Notes: a model not told the origin generated them from the sequence alone. DNA of 64,000 nt from Paenarthrobacter ilicis (GCF_016907545.1 NZ_JAFBCD010000001.1:3100001-3164000); one strand, 5' to 3'. Shown: positions 42,358-52,407, counted from the stretch's first letter. Numbers and translations: made by a program.

Positions 42358-43650
42358 CTAGGCGCGGCGGCGGGAGTAGAGCCACAACAGCAAGCCGATC
42401 ACCGCCGCGGACAACATGCCCAGCGCGCCCGTGACCACCAATCCCGTGCGGACGCCAAAGTCCTCGGTGAGCCATCCGGCCAACAAGCCGCCCAGCGCGT
42501 GCCCGCCCAGGAGCAGCGGGAAGTACAACGCCAGGACCCGGCCACGGACGCTGGCACCTGCCTCGAGCTGAACCGCCGTGGCAGCGCTGGTGAGGAACAC
42601 CAGGGTCATGAAGCCCACCACCACCAGCATCACCACGAAGGACTCCTGGCTTGGCATGAGGGCCGCCACCAACTGGCTCAGGCCAAAGAGCCCGGCACTT
42701 GCCACGATCCCCTTGCGGCCAAAGCGCTTGATGCGGGTAGCCACCAACGCGCCGGCCAACGCTCCCACGGCGCTGACAGTGTTGAACAGGCCGAACCCTG
42801 CCGGGCCGCTGTGCCACACGCGGTCCGCGAAAGCTGCGAGCACCACGGGACCGTTCATGCCGAAGGCCCCCAGCAGCCCCGCCAGCACCATGGTCAGCAA
42901 AAGGGGCGGCCGGGCACGGACAAAGCGGAACCCTGCCAGGACCCGGCCCTTCCGGGCGTCGGGGTCCAGGTGCTCCGCGGAGTGATGCAACTCCCCCGGC
43001 CTGATGGCTGTGATCATCACCAGGACCGCCACGCACAGGACCGCGTTGCCGGCGAACGCCGCCGCCGGCCCGGCGGCGGCAATGATCATGCCTGCCAGGG
43101 CGGGTCCGGCCATGGCACCCAGCTGGCCAATGGCGCTGTTGAGGCCGATCGCTGCAGGCAACCCGGAGTCGCCCACCACTTCATTGACGAACACCTGGCG
43201 TGCCGGCCCGTCAATGGCACTGGTGATGCCCAGGACCACGCAGGAGGCGTACACCACCCACACATCGGAGCCACCCATGGCATTCCAGACGGCCAGGGCG
43301 GCAGCCAACACCGCGGCAACGGACTGGCACACCAGCAGTATGCGGCGCTTGGGGAACAAGTCCACCAGAACTCCGCTGAGCGGGCCCACCACCAGCATGG
43401 GAAGGAACTGCAGAGCCACTGCCAGGCCCACCGCCGCCGGGCTGCCGGTCAGTTGCAGCACCAGCCAGTCCTGGGCCAGCCGCTGCATCCACACGCCGCC
43501 GCTGCTGACCAGCGAGAGGGCAACGAAAATCCGGTAATTGTGTTGCCGCAACGGGTAGTGCCAGGTTTCCGTGGAACGGTCCGGCGGCTGGCCAACCGAG
43601 GATAACGGACTGGGCGAAGAGGGGCGCGGTGCAAAGGGGCGCGGCGGCAC
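42358..43650 (-). CDS. MFS transporter (MFS_3, EntS-like)
   Basis: This 430-aa membrane protein with 12 predicted spans belongs to the MFS_3 group. YRIFVALSLVSSGGVWMQRLAQDWLVLQLTGSP at the start, LVDLFPKRRILL in loop 2-3 and SAIDGPARQVFVNEVVG are typical. Members export siderophores, antibiotics or other small molecules; substrate unknown. It is not obviously part of the glycan operons and lacks a LacI-type operator. Confidence 0.82.
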   Translation of the reverse strand: MPPRPFAPRPSSPSPLSSVGQPPDRSTETWHYPLRQHNYRIFVALSLVSSGGVWMQRLAQDWLVLQLTGSPAAVGLAVALQFLPMLVVGPLSGVLVDLFPKRRILLVCQSVAAVLAAALAVWNAMGGSDVWVVYASCVVLGITSAIDGPARQVFVNEVVGDSGLPAAIGLNSAIGQLGAMAGPALAGMIIAAAGPAAAFAGNAVLCVAVLVMITAIRPGELHHSAEHLDPDARKGRVLAGFRFVRARPPLLLTMVLAGLLGAFGMNGPVVLAAFADRVWHSGPAGFGLFNTVSAVGALAGALVATRIKRFGRKGIVASAGLFGLSQLVAALMPSQESFVVMLVVVGFMTLVFLTSAATAVQLEAGASVRGRVLALYFPLLLGGHALGGLLAGWLTEDFGVRTGLVVTGALGMLSAAVIGLLLWLYSRRRA

Positions 43651-43710
43651 GGGGCGGTCTGCTCGTTTCAGCGAATGGAAGTCAGCGGTGGGTCTTCAAG
43701 GGGTCAGGCT

Positions 43711-44355
43711 TCAGCGGGCAGCGTGGTTGGCCCGGATTTTGATGGCCGCGGCGGCCAGGACAAGCGTGCCGGGCACAATGACGAACAGTGCCTGCAGCAT
43801 CCACACGAACACCACGGCCATGAACACGGCGGCAAGGAGCAGCAGCGAACCGCTCCAGTCCCGCAGCGAGTCCTGCTTGGCCGAGGAATAGGCAGCGGCC
43901 CAACGCTCACGCCCGGAACGTTCGGCGGTTGTTCCAGCGTCACCGAAACCGCTCCACTGGGCAGCAGTCCGGAGCAGAAGCACCGCCCCGGCCGCGGCCA
44001 GAACAACCGTGGCAGGAAGAATCGCGGCCCGGCCCGGCAGTTGCCCCACCAGCGCCAGCAGCAGGTTCAGGACAATCACGACGGCGGCTGCCGCCGTCGT
44101 GATTCCCAACCTCCAACTGCCGGGCAGCGCCTTGCGGAAGTTCCCCCACAAGCTCCGCAGGGAATCATCCCGGCCGCTGAGGTGCCTTTCCAGATGGGCG
44201 ACGCCGGCCGCGTAGGCAGCCGGCGCCGTCACCAAGGGGATGGAAAGAAGGAGCACGATGACTCCCGCCAGGATGGTCTCGGCGAAGAGCGCAAAGCGGT
44301 TGACCGGAATTCCGGGCTTCCCCGACGACTTGCCTGTGGCATCCATAGTGCTCAT
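43711..44355 (-). CDS. DUF624 (YesL-like) membrane protein
   Basis: This 214-aa protein has about five membrane spans (for example LFAETILAGVIVLLLSIPLVTAPAAYAAG). The N-terminal pattern matches DUF624 proteins such as B. subtilis YesL, which accompany plant-polysaccharide ABC importers. It is the last gene after a binding protein and two permeases, 12 bases from the second permease. Function is unknown; an accessory role in uptake is inferred. Confidence 0.7.
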   Translation of the reverse strand: MSTMDATGKSSGKPGIPVNRFALFAETILAGVIVLLLSIPLVTAPAAYAAGVAHLERHLSGRDDSLRSLWGNFRKALPGSWRLGITTAAAAVVIVLNLLLALVGQLPGRAAILPATVVLAAAGAVLLLRTAAQWSGFGDAGTTAERSGRERWAAAYSSAKQDSLRDWSGSLLLLAAVFMAVVFVWMLQALFVIVPGTLVLAAAAIKIRANHAAR

Positions 44356-44367
44356 TTCTTCTGTCCC

Positions 44368-45288
44368 CTAGCCCTTGAGGCCCTGCGTCGAAACACCTTC
44401 GACGATGTAGCGCTGGAACACCAGGAAGAACACCAGCACCGGAAGCAGGGCCAGCACGGACATGGCGATCATGGCGCCATAGTCGGAGCTCTGGGTCTGG
44501 TCCACGAACAGGCGCAGCGCCAGCGGCAGCGGGTATTTCTCCGGGGTGTTCAGATACAGCAACGGTCCCAGGAAGTCGTTCCAGCTCCAGATGAAAGAGA
44601 AAATGGACGTGGAGATCAACGCGGGCTTCATCAGCGGGAGCATAATGGAGCCGAAAATCCTTGCATGCCCGGCACCGTCAATGCGCGCGGCCTCGTCCAG
44701 TCCCGCCGGAAGCCCCCGCATGAACTGGACCATGAGGAAAACAAAGAATGCATCCGCGGCGAGGAACTTGCCGATCAGTAGCGGCACGTACGTGTCCACC
44801 AGTCCCAACTGCTGGAACACGATGTACTGCGGAATGATCACCACGTGGAACGGCAGCAGCAGGGTGGCGATCATCATGCCGAAGAACAGCCCTCGGCCAG
44901 GGAAATTGATCCTGGCGAAGGCGTAGGCGGAAATCGAGGCGGAAACTACCGTGCCCACCACCGCGCCAACCGCCAGGATCAGGGAGTTGGTGAAGAACGT
45001 CAGCGTGGAGACGCCGCCGATACCGTCCATGGCTGTTGCGAAGTTGTCGAAGCTGAAGTTGGCGGACCACAGGGCGTTGTTGGCGCCGCCGATCTCCGAG
45101 TTCGGTTTGAAGGATGAGGCGATCATCCACAGCGCGGGGTAAAGGACCATGGCCACCAAGGCCAGCGCCACGATATGGAAGATGGCGCTCTTGATCCGTT
45201 TGGCCGTGACGGACTCGGACTTCGGGTTGTACACCGGAGCCTGCGTTGCCGGCGGAGTGGATTGGGTGGGGGTTGCCATTGTTGTCAC
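44368..45288 (-). CDS. Sugar ABC transporter permease (MalG type), system 1
   Basis: This inner-membrane permease of 306 aa (or 303 from ATG 45279) has six spans. The EAA loop is EAARIDGAGHARIFGSIMLPLMKPA near residue 198. GTG 45288 overlaps the upstream permease stop by four bases. It pairs with the MalF-type permease at 45285-46235 and the binding protein at 46271-47563. No ATPase is encoded nearby. Confidence 0.92.
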   Translation of the reverse strand: MTTMATPTQSTPPATQAPVYNPKSESVTAKRIKSAIFHIVALALVAMVLYPALWMIASSFKPNSEIGGANNALWSANFSFDNFATAMDGIGGVSTLTFFTNSLILAVGAVVGTVVSASISAYAFARINFPGRGLFFGMMIATLLLPFHVVIIPQYIVFQQLGLVDTYVPLLIGKFLAADAFFVFLMVQFMRGLPAGLDEAARIDGAGHARIFGSIMLPLMKPALISTSIFSFIWSWNDFLGPLLYLNTPEKYPLPLALRLFVDQTQSSDYGAMIAMSVLALLPVLVFFLVFQRYIVEGVSTQGLKG

Positions 45289-46235
45289 TTTGAATCACCG
45301 CTGTAGTGGACCCAGGACTTGGAGGTCTTGAAGAAGATCAGCGTGATGATGCCGACCACGATCACCAGCAGCCAGGCCATTGCCGAGGCGTAGCCCATCC
45401 GGAAATCGCTGAAACCGCGCAAGTACAGGTAAAGGGTATAGAAAAGGGTGGAGCCTGCGGGGCCGCCTTCACCGTTGGAGATGATGTAGGCCGAGGCGAA
45501 GATCTGGAAAGCGTGGATGGTTTCCATGAGCAGGTTGAAGAAGATCACCGGAGAGAGCATGGGCCAGGTGATGTTGAGGAACTTCCGCACCGGTCCTGCG
45601 CCATCCATGGAGGCGGCCTCATACAAGTCCGCGGGGATCTGCTTGAGTCCGGCCAGGAAGATCACCATCGGGGCACCGAACTGCCACACGGTCAGGAGGA
45701 TCATCATGCCCATGGTCATGTCCGGGTTGCCCACCCAGCCGCCCAGGTTGAGGCCAAAGAAGGAGAGCCCTTGGTCCACCGGGCCGGAGTCACCAAACAT
45801 GGCTTTCCACACAATGGCGATGGAAACGGAGGCCCCGATCAGGGAAGGTGCGTAGAAGGCTGAGCGGTAAAAGCCCTGGCCCTTGCGCTTGCTGTTCAGC
45901 AGCATGGCGATGGCCAACGCCGCGGCCAGCTTCAACGGCGTACCGAACACCACGTACTGGAGGGTGACGCCCACCGATTGGAGGAAGCGCTCGTCCTGGA
46001 ACAGGGTGGTGTAGTTGTCCAAGCCGATCCACTTGGGGGCGTCGAACAGGTTGTAGTTGGTGAAGGAGAGGTACAGCGAGGAGATCATCGGGCCCACGGT
46101 CAGGGCGATGAATCCCAGCAGCCACGGCAACAGGAACGTGTAGCCGGCGCGGGCATCAGCCCCCCGGCGCCGCGACTTGCGCGGCGTCGGGGGAGCTGAG
46201 GCGGCACGCCTGCTCAGGGTTGGGCTTTGCGTCAC
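45285..46235 (-). CDS. Sugar ABC transporter permease (MalF type), system 1
   Basis: This 316-aa permease from GTG 46235 has six spans and an EAA loop YEAASMDGAGPVRKFLNITWPMLSP near 215. The N-terminus RADARAGYTFLLPWLLGFIALTVGPMISSLYLSFTNYNLF is typical of the UgpA/MalF family. It starts 35 bases after the binding-protein stop in the same operon. Confidence 0.92.
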   Translation of the reverse strand: MTQSPTLSRRAASAPPTPRKSRRRGADARAGYTFLLPWLLGFIALTVGPMISSLYLSFTNYNLFDAPKWIGLDNYTTLFQDERFLQSVGVTLQYVVFGTPLKLAAALAIAMLLNSKRKGQGFYRSAFYAPSLIGASVSIAIVWKAMFGDSGPVDQGLSFFGLNLGGWVGNPDMTMGMMILLTVWQFGAPMVIFLAGLKQIPADLYEAASMDGAGPVRKFLNITWPMLSPVIFFNLLMETIHAFQIFASAYIISNGEGGPAGSTLFYTLYLYLRGFSDFRMGYASAMAWLLVIVVGIITLIFFKTSKSWVHYSGDSK

Positions 46236-46270
46236 AGGATCAGTCCGTCAGGGTGTCGTGAAAGCCTGGA

Positions 46271-47563
46271 TCAGGCGTTCTGCTTGATGAGGTCTTCGGC
46301 TTCCTTGAACCACGCGTCGGCAGCGCCGTCGATGGTGAGCTTGCCGTAGTTCAGGTCGGAACTGACCCGCTTGAACGTGGACTCCAGGGTGCCGAAGCCC
46401 ACGATGGGCGGCTCGGGGGCGTCCTTCAGGTACTTCTCAATGGACTTCTCGTAGTCCACCACCAGCTTGTCCGTGCCTTCGAAGGTGGTTCCGTCACGCT
46501 GGGTCTTCGACGCCGGGACGCCGCGTGAGGTCTTGAAGATCTGGCCTACCTCGGGATCGTTGACCATGAAGTCGATGAAGCGGGCAGCTGCATCCTTGAA
46601 CTTGGTCTTGGCGCTGGCCACCATGAGCATGGAGGGCTTGAGGAAGAGGCCAAGGTTGTCCGGATCATCGGAGGGGACGGGGACCAGCTTGAGTTCCTTC
46701 GCCCCACTGTCCGCGAGGTAGCCGGCCATGAAGTTGTCCCAGGTGACCTCGGTGGCGGTGACGTTGGACCCGAACGGGGACTTGGGCAGCAACTGGGTGG
46801 TCTTGTCCTCGCCCACAATGGCACCGGTGCCGCGGAGATCGGCGCTGAGGTTCCACCACTTCTTCAGGTCGTCCTTGCTGAAGCCGAGCTTGCCGTCATC
46901 GGTGAAGGCCTTGATGTTGTTCTGCCGCAGCCAGATGTTGAAGTTCCACCAGATACCGGTGTAGTCGGTACCGCCGAAAAGCGTCCCATTGCCCTTCTGG
47001 CCAACCTCGGTAAGGAAGGCATTGAATTCCTTGTAGGTCCAGGTGCCATCCGGTTCCGCGATGCCCATGGAGGCGAGCTTGGCGGGATCGTAGTACACCG
47101 CAAAGGCGTTGGTGCTGGTGGGGATGCCGTAGGTCTTGCCGCGGATCTGGCCCGAGGGCAGGAGGGACTTTTCAAAGGTGTCAGTGTTGATCTTCACGGT
47201 CCCCAGGTCCAGGAGCTGGTTCCTCTGGCCGTAGTCGCGAAGGTAGGACAGGTCCCACTGCATGACGTCCGGCAGGCCACCACCGGCGGCTTCGGTGGCG
47301 CGCTTCTGCCAGTACCCGGCGAAGTCGGAGAAGTTGCCGTTGACCTTGATGTCCGGGTTCTTGGACTCAAACAGCGCAATTGCCTTGCGAGTGCGCTCAG
47401 CACGGTCGTCATTGCCCCACCAGGTGTAGGTGATGGTGACGGGGTTCTCCGCTGATCCGGTCTGGCCCGCGGAGGAGCTTGCCGACTGGCCGCAGGCAGC
47501 CAGGAACGCGGCGGATGCCGTACCCAGGGCCACCGTACCGAGGAATTTCCTTCTATCAATCAT
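46271..47563 (-). CDS. Sugar ABC transporter binding lipoprotein, system 1
   Basis: This 430-aa binding protein has a twin-arginine-like start (MIDRRKFLGTVALGTAS) and lipobox LAACGQ. The ATG at 47563 stands behind AAGGAGG. VTITYTWWGNDDRAERTRKAIALFE and FSDFAGYWQKRATEAAGGGLPDV mark the family. It is divergent from the GH42 beta-galactosidase, with a shared LacI-type operator, so the ligand is probably a beta-galactoside oligosaccharide such as a galactan fragment. This resembles the GanSPQ-GanA arrangement of Bacillus. Confidence 0.9.
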   Translation of the reverse strand: MIDRRKFLGTVALGTASAAFLAACGQSASSSAGQTGSAENPVTITYTWWGNDDRAERTRKAIALFESKNPDIKVNGNFSDFAGYWQKRATEAAGGGLPDVMQWDLSYLRDYGQRNQLLDLGTVKINTDTFEKSLLPSGQIRGKTYGIPTSTNAFAVYYDPAKLASMGIAEPDGTWTYKEFNAFLTEVGQKGNGTLFGGTDYTGIWWNFNIWLRQNNIKAFTDDGKLGFSKDDLKKWWNLSADLRGTGAIVGEDKTTQLLPKSPFGSNVTATEVTWDNFMAGYLADSGAKELKLVPVPSDDPDNLGLFLKPSMLMVASAKTKFKDAAARFIDFMVNDPEVGQIFKTSRGVPASKTQRDGTTFEGTDKLVVDYEKSIEKYLKDAPEPPIVGFGTLESTFKRVSSDLNYGKLTIDGAADAWFKEAEDLIKQNA

Positions 47564-47672
47564 GAGAGCCTCCTTGCTCAGTTGGTGCAAGCTTCAGAGG
47601 GTCTCTACAACGTTGCAGTGATCTCGCTTACACTCGTTCTGAATCGATACAATAGCTGCTTTCCGATAACTG

Positions 47673-47686
47673 GGCAAGCGTTTTCC
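47673..47686. promoter_or_regulatory. LacI-type operator C
   Basis: GGCAAGCGTTTTCC, centred on CG at 47679-47680, lies about 110 bases from the binding-protein start and 116 from the GH42 start, in the divergent promoter. The rest of this 240-base gap shows AT-rich promoter sequence (GAATCGATACAATAG) but no other feature. Confidence 0.72.
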
Positions 47687-47801
47687 GAAGAAGCTGGTTC
47701 TTGTCGGTTTCACCGGTACGCTGCATGGATAAGCTCCACACGACGCGACCCTGCCCAGCCACCACAACCCTGCCAAACCAACCCTGACAAAGGAGTCCCC
47801 C

Positions 47802-49820
47802 TTGACCTCCCCCGCAACAACGCCCGGACCGAACATCTGGGACACCATCAACGGCCTCGGGTATGGCGGCGACTACAACCCGGAGCAGTGGCCGGAGGAT
47901 GTCCGCGCCGAGGACATCGTGCTCATGAAGGAAGCCGGCGTGAACTTCCTCAGCGTGGCCATCTTCTCCTGGGGGCTGCTGGAGCCCAGCGAAGGCGACT
48001 ACGACTTCGGCTGGCTGGACACCGTCCTGGACAACCTCCACGAGGCAGGAATCAAAGTGGCCCTGGCCACCGCCACAGCGTCACCGCCGGCGTGGCTAGC
48101 CCGCAAGTACCCTGAAATCCTCCCCGTTACTGCCGAAGGAACCCGGCTGGAGCGCGGATCCCGGCGCCACTACACGCCGTCGTCCGCTGTCTACCGCCGG
48201 TATGCCACCGGCATGACGCGCGTGATTGCCGAGCGTTACAAGGACCACCCGGCCTTGGCCCTGTGGCACGTGGACAACGAGCTGGGCTGCCACGTGGGCG
48301 AGTTTTACGGCGAAGAGGACGCCGCCGCGTTCCGTGCCTGGCTGGAACGCCGCTACGGTTCCATCGAGGCCCTCAACGAATCCTGGGGAACCGCCTTCTG
48401 GTCCCAGCACTACGCCTCTTTTGCCGAGGTCATCCCTCCCGGCGCCGCACCCACAACCCTCAACCCTGGCCAGCAACTGGACTTTGCGCGCTTCAATTCC
48501 TGGGTGTTCATCGACTTCTACCGCGAACTTCTGGCAGTGCTCCGCGACGTCACTCCGAACGTTCCGGCCACCACCAACTTCATGGTCTCCAGTGCCACCA
48601 AAACCCTGGACTACTTCGACTGGTCACAGGACATGGACGTGATCGCCAACGACCACTACTTGGTGGCTGCGGATCCCGAGCGCAACATAGAGCTGGCTTT
48701 CAGCGCGGACCTCACCCGCGGCGTGGCAGGCGGCGCCCCGTGGATCCTCATGGAACACTCCACCTCCGCCGTCAACTGGCAGCCGCACAACCAGCCCAAG
48801 ATGCCCGGCGAGATGCTCCGGAACTCGCTGACGCACGTGGCCCGTGGGGCCGATGCCGTGATGTTCTTCCAGTGGCGGCAGAGCAAAGCGGGTTCGGAAA
48901 AGTTCCACTCCGCCATGGTTCCCCACGGCGGCCGCGACACCCAGGTGTGGCGGAACGTGGTGGACCTGGGCGACGCCCTGGCCAAACTGGAACCCGTCAA
49001 GGGCTCGCGGGTGGATTCCCGGGTTGCCATCCTCTTCGATTACGAGTCCTGGTGGGCATCGGAACTGGACTCCCACCCCAGCAATTCGCTGAAGTACCTT
49101 GACGCCATGCGCGCCTTCCACCGGTCCCTGTACTGGCGCGGCGTCACGGCGGACTTCGTACACCCGTCCGGCGACCTCTCCGGTTACGACCTCATTCTGG
49201 TGTGTACCCTCTACGCCGTTACCGATGCCGCTGCGGGCTCCATCGCGGCAGCCGCAGAGGCCGGTGCCACAGTGCTGGTGACCTACTTCAGCGGCATCGT
49301 GGATGAACGGGACCATGTCCGCCTGGGTGGCTACCCTGGGGCCTTCAAGGACGTGCTGGGCATCCGCAGCGAAGAATTCCACCCCTTGTTCCCGGGCGGT
49401 TCCGTGACCCTGAGCGATGGAACCGTTGGATCGGTGTGGAGTGAAAACGTTGCTGCCGGGGATTCCACGGAGGTCCTGGCAACCTTCACGGACTACCCCC
49501 TGGACGGCGTCCCGGCCCTCACGCGGCGATCGGCCGGAAAGGGGTCCGCCTGGTACCTCGCCACGCTTCCCGATGCCGATGGCGTGGATGCCCTGACCGC
49601 GCGGCTCCTGGACGACGCCGGGGTGACCGCCGTGACCGAGGCTGCTGCCGGCGTCGAACTTATCCGGCGGCGCGGCGCTGACGGCCGCACGTTCCTGTTC
49701 GCCATCAACCACAGCCTCGGCGACCAGCCGGTGAAGGCCGACGGCGTTGAGCTGCTGGGCGGCGCACGCTTCAGTGGCGTGGTTCCCGCCGGAGCCGTGG
49801 CCGTGATCGCCGAAGACTGA
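47802..49820 (+). CDS. GH42 beta-galactosidase
   Basis: This 672-aa retaining beta-galactosidase of family GH42 has its acid/base Glu160 in LWHVDNELGCHVGEFY and its nucleophile Glu318 in WILMEHSTSAVNWQP. GYGGDYNPEQWPEDV at the N-terminus is the family hallmark. The start is TTG 47802 with AAAGGAG six bases upstream. Without a signal peptide it acts on imported oligosaccharides, likely from galactan or arabinogalactan. It is divergent from the system 1 importer. Confidence 0.93.
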   Translation: MTSPATTPGPNIWDTINGLGYGGDYNPEQWPEDVRAEDIVLMKEAGVNFLSVAIFSWGLLEPSEGDYDFGWLDTVLDNLHEAGIKVALATATASPPAWLARKYPEILPVTAEGTRLERGSRRHYTPSSAVYRRYATGMTRVIAERYKDHPALALWHVDNELGCHVGEFYGEEDAAAFRAWLERRYGSIEALNESWGTAFWSQHYASFAEVIPPGAAPTTLNPGQQLDFARFNSWVFIDFYRELLAVLRDVTPNVPATTNFMVSSATKTLDYFDWSQDMDVIANDHYLVAADPERNIELAFSADLTRGVAGGAPWILMEHSTSAVNWQPHNQPKMPGEMLRNSLTHVARGADAVMFFQWRQSKAGSEKFHSAMVPHGGRDTQVWRNVVDLGDALAKLEPVKGSRVDSRVAILFDYESWWASELDSHPSNSLKYLDAMRAFHRSLYWRGVTADFVHPSGDLSGYDLILVCTLYAVTDAAAGSIAAAAEAGATVLVTYFSGIVDERDHVRLGGYPGAFKDVLGIRSEEFHPLFPGGSVTLSDGTVGSVWSENVAAGDSTEVLATFTDYPLDGVPALTRRSAGKGSAWYLATLPDADGVDALTARLLDDAGVTAVTEAAAGVELIRRRGADGRTFLFAINHSLGDQPVKADGVELLGGARFSGVVPAGAVAVIAED

Positions 49821-49842
49821 CCCAAAGCAGGGCACAACAAAA

Positions 49843-49880
49843 GCGCCCCGGGCGGATCACGAATGATTCGCCCGGGGCGC
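49843..49880 (-). terminator. Intrinsic terminator of the system 2 binding-protein gene
   Basis: GCGCCCCGGGCG (49843-49854) pairs with CGCCCGGGGCGC (49869-49880). In the minus direction the stem is followed by TTTTGTTG. It lies between the convergent GH42 and binding-protein genes. Confidence 0.85.
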
Positions 49881-49907
49881 CTGCTGTCGGTCGGGGTCAG
49901 ATCAGCG

Positions 49908-51269
49908 TCAGCTGATGGCCGACTTCATTTCATCTACGGCCTTCTTGCCCGCTTCATCGGTGGAGAGCCTCTCGAAGAGGACCTCCGAGGTGTAGCGCTT
50001 GATGATTTCCTGGATGGCACCGGCACCCTTGGGCGGGGCCGCCGGGGCGTCGCCGAGCTCAGGCTTGATCTGGTCGATGAAGTCCACCACTTTCACGTCC
50101 GCCTTGGCGAGCTTGGGGGCGATTGCTTCGCGAACGTCGGAGTTCGGGTACACGCCGCGGTCAGCCAGCAGGGCTTCCCCGGCCTTGACGTTGTTGGCAA
50201 GGAAGTCAATGAACTTGGCTGTTTCCTCCGGGTGCTTGGTGCGCGAGGATGCGGACCAGAACTGCGAAGCCTTGTACCAGAGTTTCGCGTCCTCAGCCTT
50301 GCCGGTCTTGGACGGGAAGCGCAGGATCTGCAGTTCGCCACCGGCTGCCTTTTCCAGGGCCGGGAGCTGGTTGGACCACCAGAAAGCCAGCCCGTTCTTG
50401 CCCGTGGCCAGGCCGCTCTGGTCCAGCGGGGCTGCCTCGGCCTCAACAACCTCGGAAGCGGACGGGACAGCCTTGTTCTTGCTCATTTCCTTCAGGAAGG
50501 ACCACCACTCGGAGATGTCCGAGGGCTCGAAGCCGAGCTTGCCGTCATCGGTGTAGAGGGACTTGCCGTTCTGCCGGAGCCATACTCCCAGCGATGCTTC
50601 ATCCGTTCCGTAGGCAGCTGCGCCGTAGGTTCCCTTGGGAGACTTGGCGGTGACTTCTGCGGCCACCTTTTCAAAGTCTTCCCAGGTCCAGGTCTTGTCA
50701 TCCGGGATGGCTACCCCTGCAGCCTGGAAGACGGCCGGGTTGGCGAGGATGGTTGCCGCGTTGATGCCGGCGGCGATGCCGGTAAGGCCCTTCTCCCCCT
50801 TGCCTGCATCCAGTGCGGCCTTGTCCAGCTTGGAGGTATCGATCTGGTACTTGGACAGATCCAGCAGCGCGCCGCGGGTGGAGTACTCGGTAATGTACTT
50901 CTCGTCCATCTGGATGATGTCCGGGGCGTCATTGGCAGCTACCTGGGTAGCGAGTTTGTCCCAGTAACCGCTCCAGTCGCCGTATTCCGGCTTGATCTTG
51001 ATGTTGGGGTTCTCCGCTTCAAACGCAGCGATGGCGGCCTGGGTGACCTGGGCGCGCTTGTCGCCGCCCCACCATGCGAAGCGAAGCTCCACCTTTCCGT
51101 CCGCGCTCTTGGCCTGCGATCCACCGCCACCGCAAGCGGTGAGGGCCAGGACTGCTGCTGCTGTTGCCGCCACCAAGGCGGATGCGCGCAGTTTGCGCTT
51201 GGTCTTACGGGCACTGGCCGCTGCTGTTGCAACGGGGGCGACTGCTTCACCCTTGGGGTTTACCGGCAC
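49908..51269 (-). CDS. Sugar ABC transporter binding lipoprotein, system 2
   Basis: This 453-aa binding protein starts at GTG 51269 with GGAG upstream and has a lipobox ALTACGG. It is a close duplicate of the orphan protein at 40927-42219 (shared GDWSGYWDKLATQVA and FWSASSRTKHP). It follows the system 2 permeases after a 200-base gap containing LacI-type operator D, so it has its own promoter and can be expressed at higher level. Own terminator downstream. Confidence 0.91.
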   Translation of the reverse strand: MPVNPKGEAVAPVATAAASARKTKRKLRASALVAATAAAVLALTACGGGGSQAKSADGKVELRFAWWGGDKRAQVTQAAIAAFEAENPNIKIKPEYGDWSGYWDKLATQVAANDAPDIIQMDEKYITEYSTRGALLDLSKYQIDTSKLDKAALDAGKGEKGLTGIAAGINAATILANPAVFQAAGVAIPDDKTWTWEDFEKVAAEVTAKSPKGTYGAAAYGTDEASLGVWLRQNGKSLYTDDGKLGFEPSDISEWWSFLKEMSKNKAVPSASEVVEAEAAPLDQSGLATGKNGLAFWWSNQLPALEKAAGGELQILRFPSKTGKAEDAKLWYKASQFWSASSRTKHPEETAKFIDFLANNVKAGEALLADRGVYPNSDVREAIAPKLAKADVKVVDFIDQIKPELGDAPAAPPKGAGAIQEIIKRYTSEVLFERLSTDEAGKKAVDEMKSAIS

Positions 51270-51306
51270 TGATGACTCCGATCCTCATTGATCTTGATGC
51301 GAGATG

Positions 51307-51320
51307 GGAAAGCGTTTTCT
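51307..51320. promoter_or_regulatory. LacI-type operator D
   Basis: GGAAAGCGTTTTCT, centred on CG at 51313-51314, lies about 40 bases before the system 2 binding-protein start. It is one of the best matches to the shared consensus. Confidence 0.78.
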
Positions 51321-51471
51321 TGCTTATGAATATGATACAAGTCACACTCCTGTATGACAAGACACCAACTTGTAACATTTGTTGATGCTCGACGGCGGCG
51401 GGTGGGGCGGCGCGAACCGCCCCACCGGCGCCGGTCGCATGAGGTGACGTGGCCTACTTGATACCCGCGGC

Positions 51472-52407
51472 CTACTTGATACCCGTGGTGGCGATGCCCT
51501 TGATAAGGAACCGCTGGCCGAACAGGAACACCAGGAAGACCGGGAACAAGGACACGATGGACATCGCGAAGAGCGAGCCCCAGCTGGTGGCCGACTGCGC
51601 GTCAACGAATGCGCGCAGCGCTACGGGAACGGTGAACATGTCCGGGTCCGTGAGGTAGATCAGGGCCCCGAAGAAGTCGTTCCACGTCCAGATGAAGGTG
51701 AAGATGGTGGTAGTGGCCAAGGCCGGGACCATCAGGGGCAGGATCACGCGCAGGAAGATCCTGGGGTGGCCGGCGCCGTCGATGCGGGCCGCCTCATCCA
51801 GGTCCTTGGGGATGCCGCGGATGAACTGGACCATGAGGAAGACGAAGAACGCGTCCGTGGCCAGGAGCTTGGGGACGATCAGCGGCCAGAAGGTGTTCAC
51901 CCAGCCGATCTGGGAGAAGAGGATGTACTGGGGGACGATCACCACGTGGAACGGAAGCATGATGGTCAACAGCATGATGCCGAAGAAGATCTTCTTGCCG
52001 GTGAACTGCAGGCGGGCGAAGGCGTAAGCGGCCATGGAGCAGGAGATCAGGTTACCCAGGATGGAGCCCAGCACCACGATCGCGGAGTTGATCATGTAGT
52101 GGCCGAAGGGGTGGGTCAGCGCGGACCAGCCGTCGGTGTAGTTGTTCATGTCCAGGCTGTTCAACCACAGGCCCGGTTCGCGGAAGATCACGTCATTGGG
52201 GCGCAGGGAGGAGACCACCATCCACAGGAGCGGGTAGATCATCACCAGGCCCACAATGATCAGGATGGCGTGCTTCACCAGCCCTTTGATGCGGGCGCTG
52301 CGGCTGAAGGCCAGGCTGCCGCGTGATTCACGGCGGCGGGGGCTCTTTTCTGGTTTGCCTGCCTTGGCGTCGGAAGAGGCCGCCGGAAGGCTCTGGAGTT
52401 TAGTCAT
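51472..52407 (-). CDS. Sugar ABC transporter permease (MalG type), system 2
   Basis: This 311-aa permease starts at ATG 52407 (MTKLQSLPAA), overlapping the preceding permease stop by eight bases. The EAA loop is EAARIDGAGHPRIFLRVILPLMVPA. The sequence LIIVGLVMIYPLLWMVVSSLRPNDVIF marks the first span. The C-terminal codons contain a short duplication (AAYLIP in another frame, TACTTGATACCCG twice at 51456-51485). Confidence 0.9.
   Translation of the reverse strand: MTKLQSLPAASSDAKAGKPEKSPRRRESRGSLAFSRSARIKGLVKHAILIIVGLVMIYPLLWMVVSSLRPNDVIFREPGLWLNSLDMNNYTDGWSALTHPFGHYMINSAIVVLGSILGNLISCSMAAYAFARLQFTGKKIFFGIMLLTIMLPFHVVIVPQYILFSQIGWVNTFWPLIVPKLLATDAFFVFLMVQFIRGIPKDLDEAARIDGAGHPRIFLRVILPLMVPALATTTIFTFIWTWNDFFGALIYLTDPDMFTVPVALRAFVDAQSATSWGSLFAMSIVSLFPVFLVFLFGQRFLIKGIATTGIK

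Noticed and set aside
41920..43605. Plus-strand open frame of 561 codons opposite the MFS gene
   Set aside because: Antisense to the MFS transporter and the binding-protein promoter; very rich in His/Gln, no recognisable domain.
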